Source: JBCCFK01 sp965262315
Lineage (GTDB): Bacteria > Actinomycetota > Acidimicrobiia > Acidimicrobiales > UBA8592
Assembly (NCBI GenBank): GCA_965262315.1
Contig: CBDHFJ010000028.1
Location: 1-13,633 of the forward strand
DNA length: 13,633 nucleotides
Direction: 5' to 3'
This document shows, piece by piece, positions 6,042 through 13,061 of this stretch. The translations under genes were made by a program, and so were the position numbers. Within the stretch, counting starts at the first letter, position 1. Each line of letters opens with the position of its first letter. The notes under the pieces are model-generated. The model made no database searches, was not told the origin of the DNA, and worked only from the letters and a program-made list of their open reading frames with translations.

Positions 6042-6467
6042 ATGAGCTTGCAGATGAGTCAGGAGGAGCGCGAGGCGTTTCTCGCCGGTGTTCACGTCGG
6101 CGTCATGTCGATCGAGCGAGCCGACGGGCCGCCGCTCACGGTGCCGGTCTGGTACGACTACGAACCCGGTGGCGACGTCGTCGTCATCATGGGCGAGGAG
6201 TCGGTCAAGAACCGTCTGCTGCGCAAGTGCAACCGGTTCAGCCTCTGCGCCCAGCAGGAGGACATGCCGTACATGTACGTGTCGGTCGAAGGCCCGGTCA
6301 CGTCGTCCACCACAGCGAGCCCTGATGTCGACACCAAGCCGATGGCCATCCGCTATCTCGGCGAGGAGCTCGGCACCGCGTACGCGGCGAACAGCTCCGG
6401 CGACGGTTCGCTCCGGATCGCCATGACCCCCGAGCGCTGGTTCACCGTCGACTACGGAAAGATGTGA
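6042..6467 (+). CDS. Pyridoxamine 5'-phosphate oxidase-like split-barrel protein (PPOX/F420 type)
   Basis: A 141-residue cytoplasmic protein with the split beta-barrel pattern of the PPOX superfamily: GVMSIERADGPPLTVPVWYDYEPGG (residues 20-44), DVVVIMGEESVKNRLLRKCNRFSLCAQ (45-71) and YMYVSVEGPVTS (78-89), ending in RIAMTPERWFTVDYGKM. Members bind FMN, F420 or haem and carry out redox reactions or cofactor binding. Which cofactor is used here cannot be told, but the VPVWYDYEPGG type is common in actinobacteria with F420. The ATG at 6042 is supported by a -10 box 7 nt upstream; an alternative ATG is at 6054. The last three codons and the stop lie in a segment that is repeated downstream (6571-6590). 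Confidence 0.85.
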   Translation: MSLQMSQEEREAFLAGVHVGVMSIERADGPPLTVPVWYDYEPGGDVVVIMGEESVKNRLLRKCNRFSLCAQQEDMPYMYVSVEGPVTSSTTASPDVDTKPMAIRYLGEELGTAYAANSSGDGSLRIAMTPERWFTVDYGKM

Positions 6468-6638
6468 GCGGAGGTGTCCGCTGTACCGGGTGGTGCCTGG
6501 CACCGGCACGCCGGAGGCAGGTGTCCGCTGTACCGGGTGGTGCCTGGCACCGGCAGGTACGCCGGAGGATCGGAAAGATGTGAGTGGAGGTGTCCGCTGT
6601 ACCGGGTGGTGCCTGGCACCGGCGGGTACGCCGGAGGA
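6455..6638. repeat. Three REP-like hairpin repeats between convergent genes
   Basis: A 35-nt unit starting GGTGTCCGCTGTACC occurs at 6473-6507, 6520-6554 and 6589-6623 without mismatch. A longer repeat of 53 nt (6455-6507 and 6571-6623) differs at one base and includes the last codons and stop of the split-barrel gene. Each unit contains GGTGCC-T-GGCACC. In copies 2 and 3 the arms extend to GTACC...GGTAC (6530-6560 and 6599-6629), a 31-nt hairpin pairing at 13 of 15 positions in copy 3 (one a G-T pair). Copies 1 and 3 are preceded by GGAG. The array fills the 171-nt convergent gap, so it probably acts as a two-way transcription stop or mRNA-end stabiliser. It resembles REP/BIME elements moved by RAYT transposases, but no RAYT gene is in the window. 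Confidence 0.85.
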
Positions 6639-8417
6639 TCAGCGGAACTCCAGGCCGGTGAACTCGCCCGAGGTACGCCACTCGTCGATGTAGGCGAAGT
6701 AGGCCACCGGCCCCTCGGGGTAGCCGAAGCGACCGAGCTGGTCGTCCGCCAGCTCCGGGCGGCCTTCGTTGTTGTAGTACCCAGGCGTGCAGTCGGGGTC
6801 CGCTCCGAAGGTGCGCTGGCCTGACACAAGCAGGTCGATCCACGCCTGCTCGGCCTCGGCCGTCGTCTCGACCTCGGTGGCATCGATCTCGATCGCATGG
6901 CTCACCGTGGCGGCGATCGTCTTGCCGGCCTCGATCAGGTTGTGGGGCACGTTCGAGATCAGGTTGGCGGCCTGTGACGGACTCACCAGGAACAGGTTCG
7001 GGAAGCCGTGGATGTGTCGGCCGTGCAGGCTGCGCATCCCCTTGGCCCAGTGGTCGGAGAGGGTGACGTCGTCGCGCCCGGTGGTCTCGAAGCCCGACCG
7101 GCGAGCGAACGACGTGCCCACCTCGAAGCCCGACGCGAAGATCAGGCAGTCGAGCTCGTAGTGCTCCCCACCGGCCACGACCCCTGTCGGGGTGATCTCG
7201 GTGACACCCTTGCCGTCGGTGTCGACCAGGTGCGCCGTCGGCGTGTTGTACGCCTGCAGGTACTCGTCATGGAAGCACGGGCGCTTGCACAGCTGGCGGT
7301 ACCACGGCTTGAGCGCCTCGGCGGTCTCCGGGTCGGCCACGATCTCGTCGACCCGCGCTCGGATCTCCTCCATCTTCTCGTCGTCGCAGTCGCGGTACGC
7401 GGCGAGGAACGCCTCACGGGTCAGTTCGGTCGGCTTCATCTCCACCATGCGGTCACGGATGCGCTTGGAGATGTCGGTCCAGCCGTCCTTCACCAGGTCC
7501 TCGTCAGCGAATCCGCCGGTCTGAAGGGTGGTGAAGTTCATCAGCCACTTCTCCTGCCAACCAGGCTCGAGCTCGCCGAACCAGTCGGGGTCGATGTCGT
7601 GGTTGTTGCGGATGTCGATCGACGACGGGGTGCGCTGGAACACGAAGAGCTCACCCGCGGCGGCGGCGAGATGTGGGATGCACTGCACCGATGTCGCGCC
7701 GGTCCCGATGATCCCGACGCGCTTGTCGGCCAGGCCCGTCATCAGCCCGCCGGCAGGGTCGCCGCCGGTGTAGTCGTAGTCCCAACGGCTCGTGTGGAAC
7801 GAGTGGCCCTCGAACGACTCGATCCCCGGGATGCCGGGCAGTTTCGGGCGGTGGAGGGGGCCGGTGCCCATGCCCACGAAACGCGCCTTCATGACGTCGC
7901 CCCGGTTGGTGCGGACGATCCAGCGGCTCGAGTCGGCGTCCCAGTCGAGCGAGGTCACCTCGGTCGACAGCGCGGCGTTCTCGTAGAGCCCGAAGTGCTC
8001 ACCGATCCGGCGGCAGTGGTCGAGGATCTCGGGCGCGTGGACGTACTTCTGCGACGGCATGTGGCCGGTCTCTTCGAGCAGCGGCATGTAGACCATCGCT
8101 GCGGTGTCGCACATCGCGCCGGGGTATCGGTTCCAGTACCAGGTGCCCCCGAAGTCGCCGCCTTTCTCGATGATGCGGACGTCGTCGATCCCGGCCTTCT
8201 TCAGGGCTGCGCCCGTGGTCAGGCCGGCGAAGCCGCCTCCGATGAAGACGAATTCGACCTCGTCGACCATCGGCTGACGCGGCTCGGGCTCGACGTAGGG
8301 ATCGTCGAGATAGTGGGCGAACTTGCCGGTGGGCTCGATGTACTGATCGTTGCCGTCGGGCCGGATCCGCTTGTCGCGTTCGGCCAGGTACTTCTCTCGC
8401 AGCGCTGCAGCGTCCAT
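6639..8417 (-). CDS. Flavin-containing Baeyer-Villiger-type monooxygenase
   Basis: A 592-residue FAD- and NADPH-dependent type I Baeyer-Villiger monooxygenase, inserting oxygen next to a ketone or oxidising a related substrate. Seen are the FAD-binding Rossmann motif VFIGGGFAG (residues 57-65), GGTWYWNRYPGAMCDT (90-105), the family fingerprint F202-EGHSF-H208-TSR-W212-D213 (FxGxxxHxxxW[P/D]) and the NADPH-binding Rossmann motif IIGTGATS (236-243). The N-terminal extension of ~50 residues and the KRPCFHDEYLQAYN segment are typical of the longer phenylacetone/steroid-monooxygenase-like group. The substrate cannot be predicted. The ATG at 8417 fits the family start; a TTG two codons upstream (8423) is possible and has CAAAGT 8 nt before it. 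The 3' end is separated by 171 nt of repeats from the convergent split-barrel gene. Confidence 0.93.
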   Translation of the reverse strand: MDAAALREKYLAERDKRIRPDGNDQYIEPTGKFAHYLDDPYVEPEPRQPMVDEVEFVFIGGGFAGLTTGAALKKAGIDDVRIIEKGGDFGGTWYWNRYPGAMCDTAAMVYMPLLEETGHMPSQKYVHAPEILDHCRRIGEHFGLYENAALSTEVTSLDWDADSSRWIVRTNRGDVMKARFVGMGTGPLHRPKLPGIPGIESFEGHSFHTSRWDYDYTGGDPAGGLMTGLADKRVGIIGTGATSVQCIPHLAAAAGELFVFQRTPSSIDIRNNHDIDPDWFGELEPGWQEKWLMNFTTLQTGGFADEDLVKDGWTDISKRIRDRMVEMKPTELTREAFLAAYRDCDDEKMEEIRARVDEIVADPETAEALKPWYRQLCKRPCFHDEYLQAYNTPTAHLVDTDGKGVTEITPTGVVAGGEHYELDCLIFASGFEVGTSFARRSGFETTGRDDVTLSDHWAKGMRSLHGRHIHGFPNLFLVSPSQAANLISNVPHNLIEAGKTIAATVSHAIEIDATEVETTAEAEQAWIDLLVSGQRTFGADPDCTPGYYNNEGRPELADDQLGRFGYPEGPVAYFAYIDEWRTSGEFTGLEFR

Positions 8418-8547
8418 ACCCAAGTATTGCCACTTTGCCCGGCAGCAGCCCGAATCGGTTGGTCATCCCCCCGGAGGAGGGGAGCACGTGGGTTCCTGTT
8501 CGAGCGAAATGAAGCCGCGCGTGTGGCAACGAGCGTCGTGACGGTGG
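8418..8547. other. Intergenic region upstream of the monooxygenase gene
   Basis: This 130-nt stretch between the terminator hairpin and the monooxygenase start holds the presumed monooxygenase promoter. Candidate -10 elements on the minus strand are AATACT (8428-8423, 5 nt before ATG) and CAAAGT (8437-8432, 8 nt before the alternative TTG). A short inverted repeat TCCCC...GGGGA at 8466-8483 is the only other structure I see. Confidence 0.4.
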
Positions 8548-8577
8548 GGCGCCAGCATGGGCCGAAGGCCCGGCGCC
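8548..8577 (-). terminator. Hairpin terminator candidate after the selenoprotein gene
   Basis: Stem GGCGCC/GGCGCC plus inner stem GGGCC/GGCCC around a GAA loop (TTC on the minus strand), with a 5-nt one-sided bulge. It abuts the stop codon at 8580-8578. It has no T-tract, which is common for terminators in GC-rich actinobacteria. Its position exactly after the second stop, and not after the internal TGA, supports the reading of one long gene. Confidence 0.45.
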
Positions 8578-9090
8578 TCAACGCACGAGCGCGTCCTTGA
8601 GTTCGCCGTAGGCCTTTTCTGCGATGACGCGCATCTCGTCGTCGCTGCGGTCCTGGATGGGGTGCTCGGTGAACACCCGCTCGGGCGAGAAGCCGAGGGC
8701 GGCCGACTGGGTCTGGGCGGCCTCGACGAAGACGCCGGAGGCCACGAACACCGCCGGCAGGCCGCGGCGCTCGATGTCGCTGATGTCGTGCACACTGCAC
8801 GACGTGCAGCTGCCTCAATCGGCGAGCGCTTCGATCACCGCATCACAGCTCTCGGCGATCTCGTGGCGCAGGTCCACCGGCGCGGGCTTGGTGAAGGTGG
8901 GCTTGGCGTAGCGCTTGACGGTGGCGCCATCGATCTCGAGCAGCTCCTGAATACGGTCGAGGAACACGTCGCCACGAGGCTTGGAGATGTCGAGCAGGCC
9001 GACGGTCTTGCCCTCGAGCGTGTCGAGGCGCTCCGACAGCTCACGAGCCGCCGGTGCCGTCTCGGCCGTTGGATCGAGCACGGTGGTCAT
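8578..9090 (-). CDS. UGSC-family selenoprotein (TGA at 8815-8817 read as selenocysteine)
   Basis: A 170-residue protein when TGA codon 92 is read as Sec. Residues 26-91 (GKTVGLLDISKPRGDVFLD...SCDAVIEALAD) run into Sec92-Gly-Ser-Cys95-Thr-Ser-Cys98, then SVHDISDIERRGLPAVFVAS and a C-terminal FTEHPIQDRSDDEMRVIAEKAYGELKDALVR. This is the pattern of the UGSC (seleno)protein family from end to end, and protein character continues in the same frame across the TGA. The U-G-S-C-T-x-C segment followed by an IERRGLP stretch also resembles the Sec site of glycine reductase GrdB as I recall it. A SECIS-like hairpin lies just downstream (8785-8803). The ATG overlaps the upstream stop (ATGA) and has Shine-Dalgarno AAGGAG 8 nt away. 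The catalytic function of the family is not established; a Sec-based reductase is likely. Sec machinery (selA, selB, selC, selD) must be elsewhere in the genome. A standard reading would stop at 8815, giving 91 residues. Confidence 0.88.
8785..8803 (-). promoter_or_regulatory. SECIS-like hairpin downstream of the Sec TGA
   Basis: On the minus strand, GTCGTGC pairs perfectly over 7 bp with GCACGAC around the 5-nt loop AGTGT, beginning 12 nt after the TGA (8817-8815) and with the loop 18-23 nt after it. Bacterial SECIS elements lie inside the coding region at about this distance. The apical part TGC-AGTGT-GCAC resembles that of E. coli fdhF (TGC-AGGTCT-GCAC, as I remember it). A competing stem CTGCAC-GTC-GTGCAG overlaps its 5' arm. 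Confidence 0.65.
8815..8817 (-). other. In-frame TGA recoded as selenocysteine
   Basis: This codon (TCA on the plus strand) sits between Asp91 and Gly93 of the UGSC protein and is followed by GGC AGC TGC (Gly-Ser-Cys). Reading it as a stop would remove the redox motif and the conserved C-terminal half. Confidence 0.85.
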
Positions 9091-10541
9091 ACAGCAATCT
9101 CCTTGGTGACGGGTCGGCTACCGGTGTCGCCGTTGACCCACCCGTTCATGATGGCAGAGAACAGACCGGCGTCGCCGCCCGCGTGGACGATCATGAGCCC
9201 GCCGTCGGGCCGGATCTTGGGGATCGGGTTGCCGGCGAGGAACGCTGGCGCACCCTCGGCGACCCCGTCGACACCGCGCAGGATGGTGTCGGCGTCGCGC
9301 ACCGTGCCGGCGATGATGGCGTCGTGGAGCTGCTGCTTCGACCAGCCGGCGTCGGCGAAGCGGGACGCGTGCTCGGGCCCGATCACCAGCATGGTGTCGA
9401 AGCCCATCACCAGCTTCGGATGGATGTTGGCGTTGATGTTCATCGCCAGGCTCTTGGCCAGGCCCTCGGCGTCGCGGGTGAGCTGATCGACCACACATCG
9501 GGGGCCGTCACCGGCGAAGAGCGTCACCGTGCTCTGGTCGGGGGAGAAGCCCTGCGACTCCGCGTAGGACTCCCACGGTGAGTTCTCCTCGTCCTCGGCG
9601 AAGCAGAGGCCGATCTTGTGCGGGCCGCCGTGCGCGGCCCGGTCGATGCCGCCGGGTTCACCGCCCCCGACATTGCGGATGACGAGGTTCATCGCCCTGC
9701 CGATGGTGGCGTTGGCCCGATTGCCCTGGCCCAACACGTTGCCGCCCGAGTTCATCCCGATGCGTCGGGCGATGGGTCCGTTGACGAGCATGATGGGCCC
9801 GACCGGCATGGTGGTGCAGAGCAGGCCGTGCATGTTGAACTCGTTCGTGCACGCTGCCTCGAGCGCGGTGAGGATCACCGGCAGGTACTCGGGCTTGCAG
9901 CCGGCCATGACCGCGTTGACCGCGACCTTCTCGACCGTGCACTCGACCAGGTTGGGCGGAACCAGCGCCACCACGTCGTGGCGGTCGCGGGTGGTGCCCT
10001 CCAACATCCGGGCGACCCGTTCAGGGGTCGGGGGGACGAGCGGCAGGCCGTCGCTCCAGCCGCGGTCGTACATTGCCTCGTGCTCGTCCTCGGCGGTGGC
10101 GAACTCGACCTCGCGGCTCGCGAACCCGGAACCGAACCGTGCTTCGAGGCCGGCGCGGAGATCGGGATCGACGCTCATCGACCCGCAGCCAGGGCTGAAG
10201 TCGGTGATGCCGGCATCGAGGCCCAGGGAATCGATGCCCGAGAAGCCGGCCCACATGTCGCGGGACCAACCCACGATGCGATCCACCTCGGCACCGTCCG
10301 CGACCGACATGAGCGTGGGCACGGTCTCGATGTCGTGGCGGAAGCTGGCCTCCAGCGAGGTGTCGTCGATGCGGTTGTCCACCGCGGGGAACGAGGTGTC
10401 GTCCTGGGTGTAGACGGCGGCGAGGCGGCCGGCCGACTCCAGTTCCTGGAGTACGGGTTCGACGAGGGTGCAGGTCGGACAGTCCTTCTTGACGAAGGCG
10501 ACCAGTCCGTCGGGGAGTCCTGGGCGGGGGAGCACGGTCAT
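9087..10541 (-). CDS. Thioredoxin-domain fusion protein, partner of the UGSC selenoprotein
   Basis: A 484-residue cytoplasmic protein. Residues 10 to ~110 form a thioredoxin-like domain with Cys21-Pro-Thr-Cys24 after a strand (LVAFVKKD) and a probable cis-Pro75 (ETVPTL). A second domain (~145-484) begins with YDRGWSDGLPLVPPTPERV (158-176), a segment I associate with proteins encoded beside UGSC genes. It continues with Gly/Asn-rich conserved stretches (NMHGLLCTTMPVGPIMLVNGP, GMNSGGNVLGQGNRANATIGRAMN) and conserved-looking Cys201, Cys215, Cys231, Cys242 and Cys313. No export signal is seen. The fold and reaction of this domain are not known to me. Its stop overlaps the selenoprotein start (ATGA), so the two are translationally coupled and probably form one reductase. 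The ATG at 10541 is chosen from the thioredoxin domain boundary; an ATG at 10610 is open in frame, but the added residues look unrelated. Confidence 0.75.
   Translation of the reverse strand: MTVLPRPGLPDGLVAFVKKDCPTCTLVEPVLQELESAGRLAAVYTQDDTSFPAVDNRIDDTSLEASFRHDIETVPTLMSVADGAEVDRIVGWSRDMWAGFSGIDSLGLDAGITDFSPGCGSMSVDPDLRAGLEARFGSGFASREVEFATAEDEHEAMYDRGWSDGLPLVPPTPERVARMLEGTTRDRHDVVALVPPNLVECTVEKVAVNAVMAGCKPEYLPVILTALEAACTNEFNMHGLLCTTMPVGPIMLVNGPIARRIGMNSGGNVLGQGNRANATIGRAMNLVIRNVGGGEPGGIDRAAHGGPHKIGLCFAEDEENSPWESYAESQGFSPDQSTVTLFAGDGPRCVVDQLTRDAEGLAKSLAMNINANIHPKLVMGFDTMLVIGPEHASRFADAGWSKQQLHDAIIAGTVRDADTILRGVDGVAEGAPAFLAGNPIPKIRPDGGLMIVHAGGDAGLFSAIMNGWVNGDTGSRPVTKEIAV
9099..9104 (-). promoter_or_regulatory. 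Shine-Dalgarno of the UGSC gene
   Basis: AAGGAG on the minus strand lies 8 nt before the ATG at 9090, inside the 3' end of the upstream gene. It contrasts with the SD-less first genes of this window and fixes the selenoprotein start at the ATGA overlap. Confidence 0.8.
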
Positions 10542-10644
10542 GGCGGCAGTCTCGCGCGAATCGTGCGCCGAGACGTCCTGTGCCCGATGCCACACCGACG
10601 CGGCATTCACGCGGACGCAACCAGTGGGTTACCGTCGTAGCTCA
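10542..10644. promoter_or_regulatory. Divergent promoter region, thioredoxin-fusion/selenoprotein unit versus MBL-fold gene
   Basis: This 103-nt region serves both directions. On the plus strand TACCGT (10630-10635) ends 9 nt before the ATG at 10645, with TTCACG (10606-10611) 18 nt upstream as a possible -35. On the minus strand GAGACT (10553-10548) ends 6 nt before the ATG at 10541. No strong palindrome was seen. Confidence 0.45.
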
Positions 10645-11502
10645 ATGTCGAAGAGCCAAGGACCGAGCGTGTCCTTCTTCGGCGTGAGGGGGTCCACGCC
10701 ATGCGCGTCCGATGCCCTGCGCCGGTACGGGGGGAACACGTCGTGCGTCGTCGTCGAGCGCGACGACCATCGTCCGATCATTCTCGACATGGGAACCGGG
10801 CTGCGCGAGTACGGCGGTTGTGTCGGCAACGGCAATCCGATCGACGCCGCGATCCTGGTGACACACCTGCACTGGGACCACGTGCAGGGGCTGCCGTTCT
10901 TCGGTCCGATCCACAACCCCAACTCCCAGGTCGAGATCTACGGCCCGCCGTTCGAGGAGCAGGACCTGCGGACCGCCTTCAACGGCATGATGCAGCCGCC
11001 GTACTTCCCGATCTGTTGCGACCACTTGCCGACGGGCGTCGAGTTCAAGACCAGCTGGGAGGAGAGCTTCGTGGTCGGCGACGCCAAGGTGACCACCAAG
11101 GCCGTGCCCCACGTGGGAACCACCAGCGGGTATCGCATCGAGATCGACGGCTTCGTCATCGCGTACCTGCCCGATCACCAGGAGCCCATCGGCAACCCCA
11201 CCCACGTCGACCCCGGAGTCATCGAGTTGTGTGCCGAGGCCGACCTCGTCATGCACGACGCCCAGTTCACCCATGGTGAGCTGGCGGCCAGGCCCGACTG
11301 GGGCCACTGCACCCCGTCCTACGCCCTCGAGGTCGCCGTGCAGTCCGGCGCCAAGCAGCTGTGCCTGTTCCACCACGATCCCTGGCACGACGATGCCATG
11401 GTGGACCAGCTCCTCGAGGAGACCCGGGAAGAGGCGAAGGACCGTGGCGTCGACGACATCATCGCCGCGGCCGAGGGCATGACCCTCCACTTCGGGGCCT
11501 GA
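10645..11502 (+). CDS. MBL-fold metallohydrolase (PhnP / cyclic phosphodiesterase-like)
   Basis: A 285-residue zinc-dependent hydrolase of the metallo-beta-lactamase fold. The N-terminal SFFGVRGSTPC...RYGGNTSCVVVE and ILDMGTGLREYG are typical of the PhnP-like phosphodiesterase branch. Metal ligands are visible: His74-Leu-His76-Trp-Asp78-His79, His156 (VPHVGTTSG), Asp205 (LVMHDAQFTH) and His243/His244 (LFHHDPWHDD). Substrates in this branch include cyclic nucleotides, cyclic phosphates and RNA ends; the exact one cannot be told. The ATG at 10645 is chosen by the TACCGT box 9 nt before it and by the family N-terminus; the frame stays open upstream to 10468, but that part is antisense to the thioredoxin-fusion gene. 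It is followed after 13 nt by the MFS gene, so they are probably co-transcribed. Confidence 0.9.
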   Translation: MSKSQGPSVSFFGVRGSTPCASDALRRYGGNTSCVVVERDDHRPIILDMGTGLREYGGCVGNGNPIDAAILVTHLHWDHVQGLPFFGPIHNPNSQVEIYGPPFEEQDLRTAFNGMMQPPYFPICCDHLPTGVEFKTSWEESFVVGDAKVTTKAVPHVGTTSGYRIEIDGFVIAYLPDHQEPIGNPTHVDPGVIELCAEADLVMHDAQFTHGELAARPDWGHCTPSYALEVAVQSGAKQLCLFHHDPWHDDAMVDQLLEETREEAKDRGVDDIIAAAEGMTLHFGA

Positions 11503-11515
11503 CCGGGACGGCGAC

Positions 11516-12856
11516 GTGGATTCGTCGCTGACCACTCGCTCGTCCGTCGTCCGCGTCTACATGGTCCTGGCCGGCCTGTACACGCTCGCGGCATCGCTGA
11601 TCTGGGGCGTGAACACCCTCTTCCTGTTGGACGCGGGCCTGAGCATCGGCCAGGTCTTCGTCGTCAACGCCATCTTCAGCGCCGGCATGGTCGTGTTCGA
11701 GATCCCGACCGGGGTGGTCGCAGACACGCTCGGCCGCCGGATGTCCTACCTCCTGAGCGTGATCGTGTTGGCCGCGACCACGGTGCTCTATCTGGTCATC
11801 GCCGAGACGTCGGGCAACGTGCTCGCGTTCGCCGCGGTGTCCGCGTTCATGGGTCTGGGGTTCACGTTCTATTCGGGGGCACTCGACGCCTGGCTGGTCG
11901 ACGCGCTCGGCCACGTCGGCGATGCCGACGGTCTCGACCACGTCTTCGCCCGGTCCCAACAGGTGACGGGCGTGGCCATGCTGGTGGGGACCACGGCCGG
12001 AGGATTCCTCGGTCAGCTCGATCTGGCCATCCCGTTCGTGGTCCGGGGGCTGCTGCTGGTCGGTCTTCTGTCGGTCGCGTATCGGCTCATGGTCGAGGTC
12101 GGTTTCGAGCCCAAGGAGCTGCGGCTCGCCGAGGTTCCGGCCGCCATGCGGTCCCAGGCGGCAACCGGGGTCCAGTACGGGTGGGGTCGTCCGGGCCTGC
12201 GGGCGCTCATGCTCAGCGGAGTCGCCCGGGCGACGTTCTTCGGGTGGGCGTTCTACGCATCGCAGCCGTACTTCCTGGAACTGCTCGACCGCGACGCCAT
12301 CTGGGTGGTCGGCGTCATCACCGCGCTCATGTCGCTGTCGACCATCGTGGGCAATCAGCTCGTCGAGGTGCTGAGCCGGCGGTGCCGGCGCCGCAGCACG
12401 CTCCTGCTCTGGGGCGCGGCGGTCAGCAGTGGGGCGTCGGTGGCCATGGGGGTGACCGACTCGTTCTGGGTGGCGGTGCCGTGCTTCCTGCTCGTGACCG
12501 GCTCGATGGGTGTGATGATGCCGGTGCGGCAGGCGTACATGCACAACGAGATCCCGAGCGACCACCGAGCCACGGTGATCAGCTTCGACGCGATGGTGAG
12601 CTCGGTCGGTGGCGTCGGCGGTCAGCTCTCGCTCGGTCGGCTCGCCGATGCCCGCTCACTCAGCGCCGGCTACGTGGTGGGCGGTGCGTTCACCGCGCTG
12701 GCGCTTCCGGCGCTGTTCCGCATGCGTGGCGTCGGGGGCGAGTCGGATCTCATCCGCGGCACGGCGGTGGTCGAGGGCTCCTGTGCCGCCTACGGATTGC
12801 CTCGCGACACCCAACACGAGGCCCAGCCGGTGCCGGTGGAGTCCGCTCGCGACTGA
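11516..12856 (+). CDS. MFS transporter, 12 transmembrane helices
   Basis: A 446-residue inner-membrane transporter of the major facilitator superfamily. Hydrophobic segments fit about 12 helices in two bundles, with motif A between helices 2 and 3 as Gly66-V-V-A-Asp70-T-L-Gly73-Arg-Arg75. The central cytoplasmic loop (about residues 190-225) is charged, and the C-terminal ~45 residues are hydrophilic. The EIPTGVVAD segment and the FYSGALDAWLVDAL stretch resemble drug or small-molecule exporters of the group that includes tetracycline-type and DHA-like carriers; the substrate is unknown. GTG at 11516 is 13 nt after the MBL-fold gene stop, with only a weak GGGACGG upstream. A later start at the ATG near 11561 would remove the cytoplasmic N-terminus but keep helix 1. 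Confidence 0.88.
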   Translation: MDSSLTTRSSVVRVYMVLAGLYTLAASLIWGVNTLFLLDAGLSIGQVFVVNAIFSAGMVVFEIPTGVVADTLGRRMSYLLSVIVLAATTVLYLVIAETSGNVLAFAAVSAFMGLGFTFYSGALDAWLVDALGHVGDADGLDHVFARSQQVTGVAMLVGTTAGGFLGQLDLAIPFVVRGLLLVGLLSVAYRLMVEVGFEPKELRLAEVPAAMRSQAATGVQYGWGRPGLRALMLSGVARATFFGWAFYASQPYFLELLDRDAIWVVGVITALMSLSTIVGNQLVEVLSRRCRRRSTLLLWGAAVSSGASVAMGVTDSFWVAVPCFLLVTGSMGVMMPVRQAYMHNEIPSDHRATVISFDAMVSSVGGVGGQLSLGRLADARSLSAGYVVGGAFTALALPALFRMRGVGGESDLIRGTAVVEGSCAAYGLPRDTQHEAQPVPVESARD

Positions 12857-13061
12857 TCGACGATGCGGTCCTGGCCTGGGCGCAACCGCTGGTGATTGCG
12901 TTCGATGATCCGCAACGTGTCCGGCGATCTGCCCGACCCGGCCGGCGTCCTCGGCGGCGCTCACGGCTCGCCCCGCGAGCTGTTCTCCGCGGAGACGTTG
13001 GTGGCCGCACGGCCCGGTACCGATCGGGGCGCGAACATCTCGCGGTGGGGAGCGATTGGGC
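12857..13061. other. Intergenic region with two palindromes
   Basis: This gap holds no convincing gene. A compact hairpin GCTCGC-CCC-GCGAGC (12966-12980) could end the MBL/MFS transcript. A perfect 12-nt palindrome TCTCCGCGGAGA (12984-12995) follows it and could be a regulator site for the next gene. The frame of the flavin reductase-like gene is open back to 12896, but the added residues show no family character. Confidence 0.4.

Noticed and set aside
6473..6623. CRISPR array
   Set aside because: Only three repeats, unequal spacing (47 and 69 nt), spacers that are themselves repeats, and no cas gene nearby.
7008..8600. 530-codon open frame on the plus strand
   Set aside because: Fully antisense to the flavin monooxygenase, whose family motifs are clear; composition is typical of a shadow frame.
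8578..9090. Reading the UGSC region as a pseudogene or as two separate genes
   Set aside because: The TGA falls exactly at the redox position of a known Sec family, the frame and conservation continue past it, the downstream half has no start signal of its own, and a SECIS-like hairpin follows.
6639..10541. The flavin monooxygenase and the selenoprotein unit as one operon
   Set aside because: They are on the same strand, but a hairpin follows the selenoprotein stop and a 160-nt gap precedes the monooxygenase; no functional link is visible.
9618..10640. 340-codon open frame on the plus strand
   Set aside because: Antisense to the thioredoxin-fusion gene, which has the CPTC motif, a sensible start and the ATGA coupling to the next gene.
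10468..10644. N-terminal extension of the MBL-fold gene
   Set aside because: The extension overlaps the opposite-strand gene and lacks family similarity; the -10 box at 10630-10635 marks the later ATG.
11459..12565. 368-codon open frame on the minus strand, His/Arg/Glu rich
   Set aside because: Antisense to the MFS transporter; the His-rich look comes from reading hydrophobic codons backwards.
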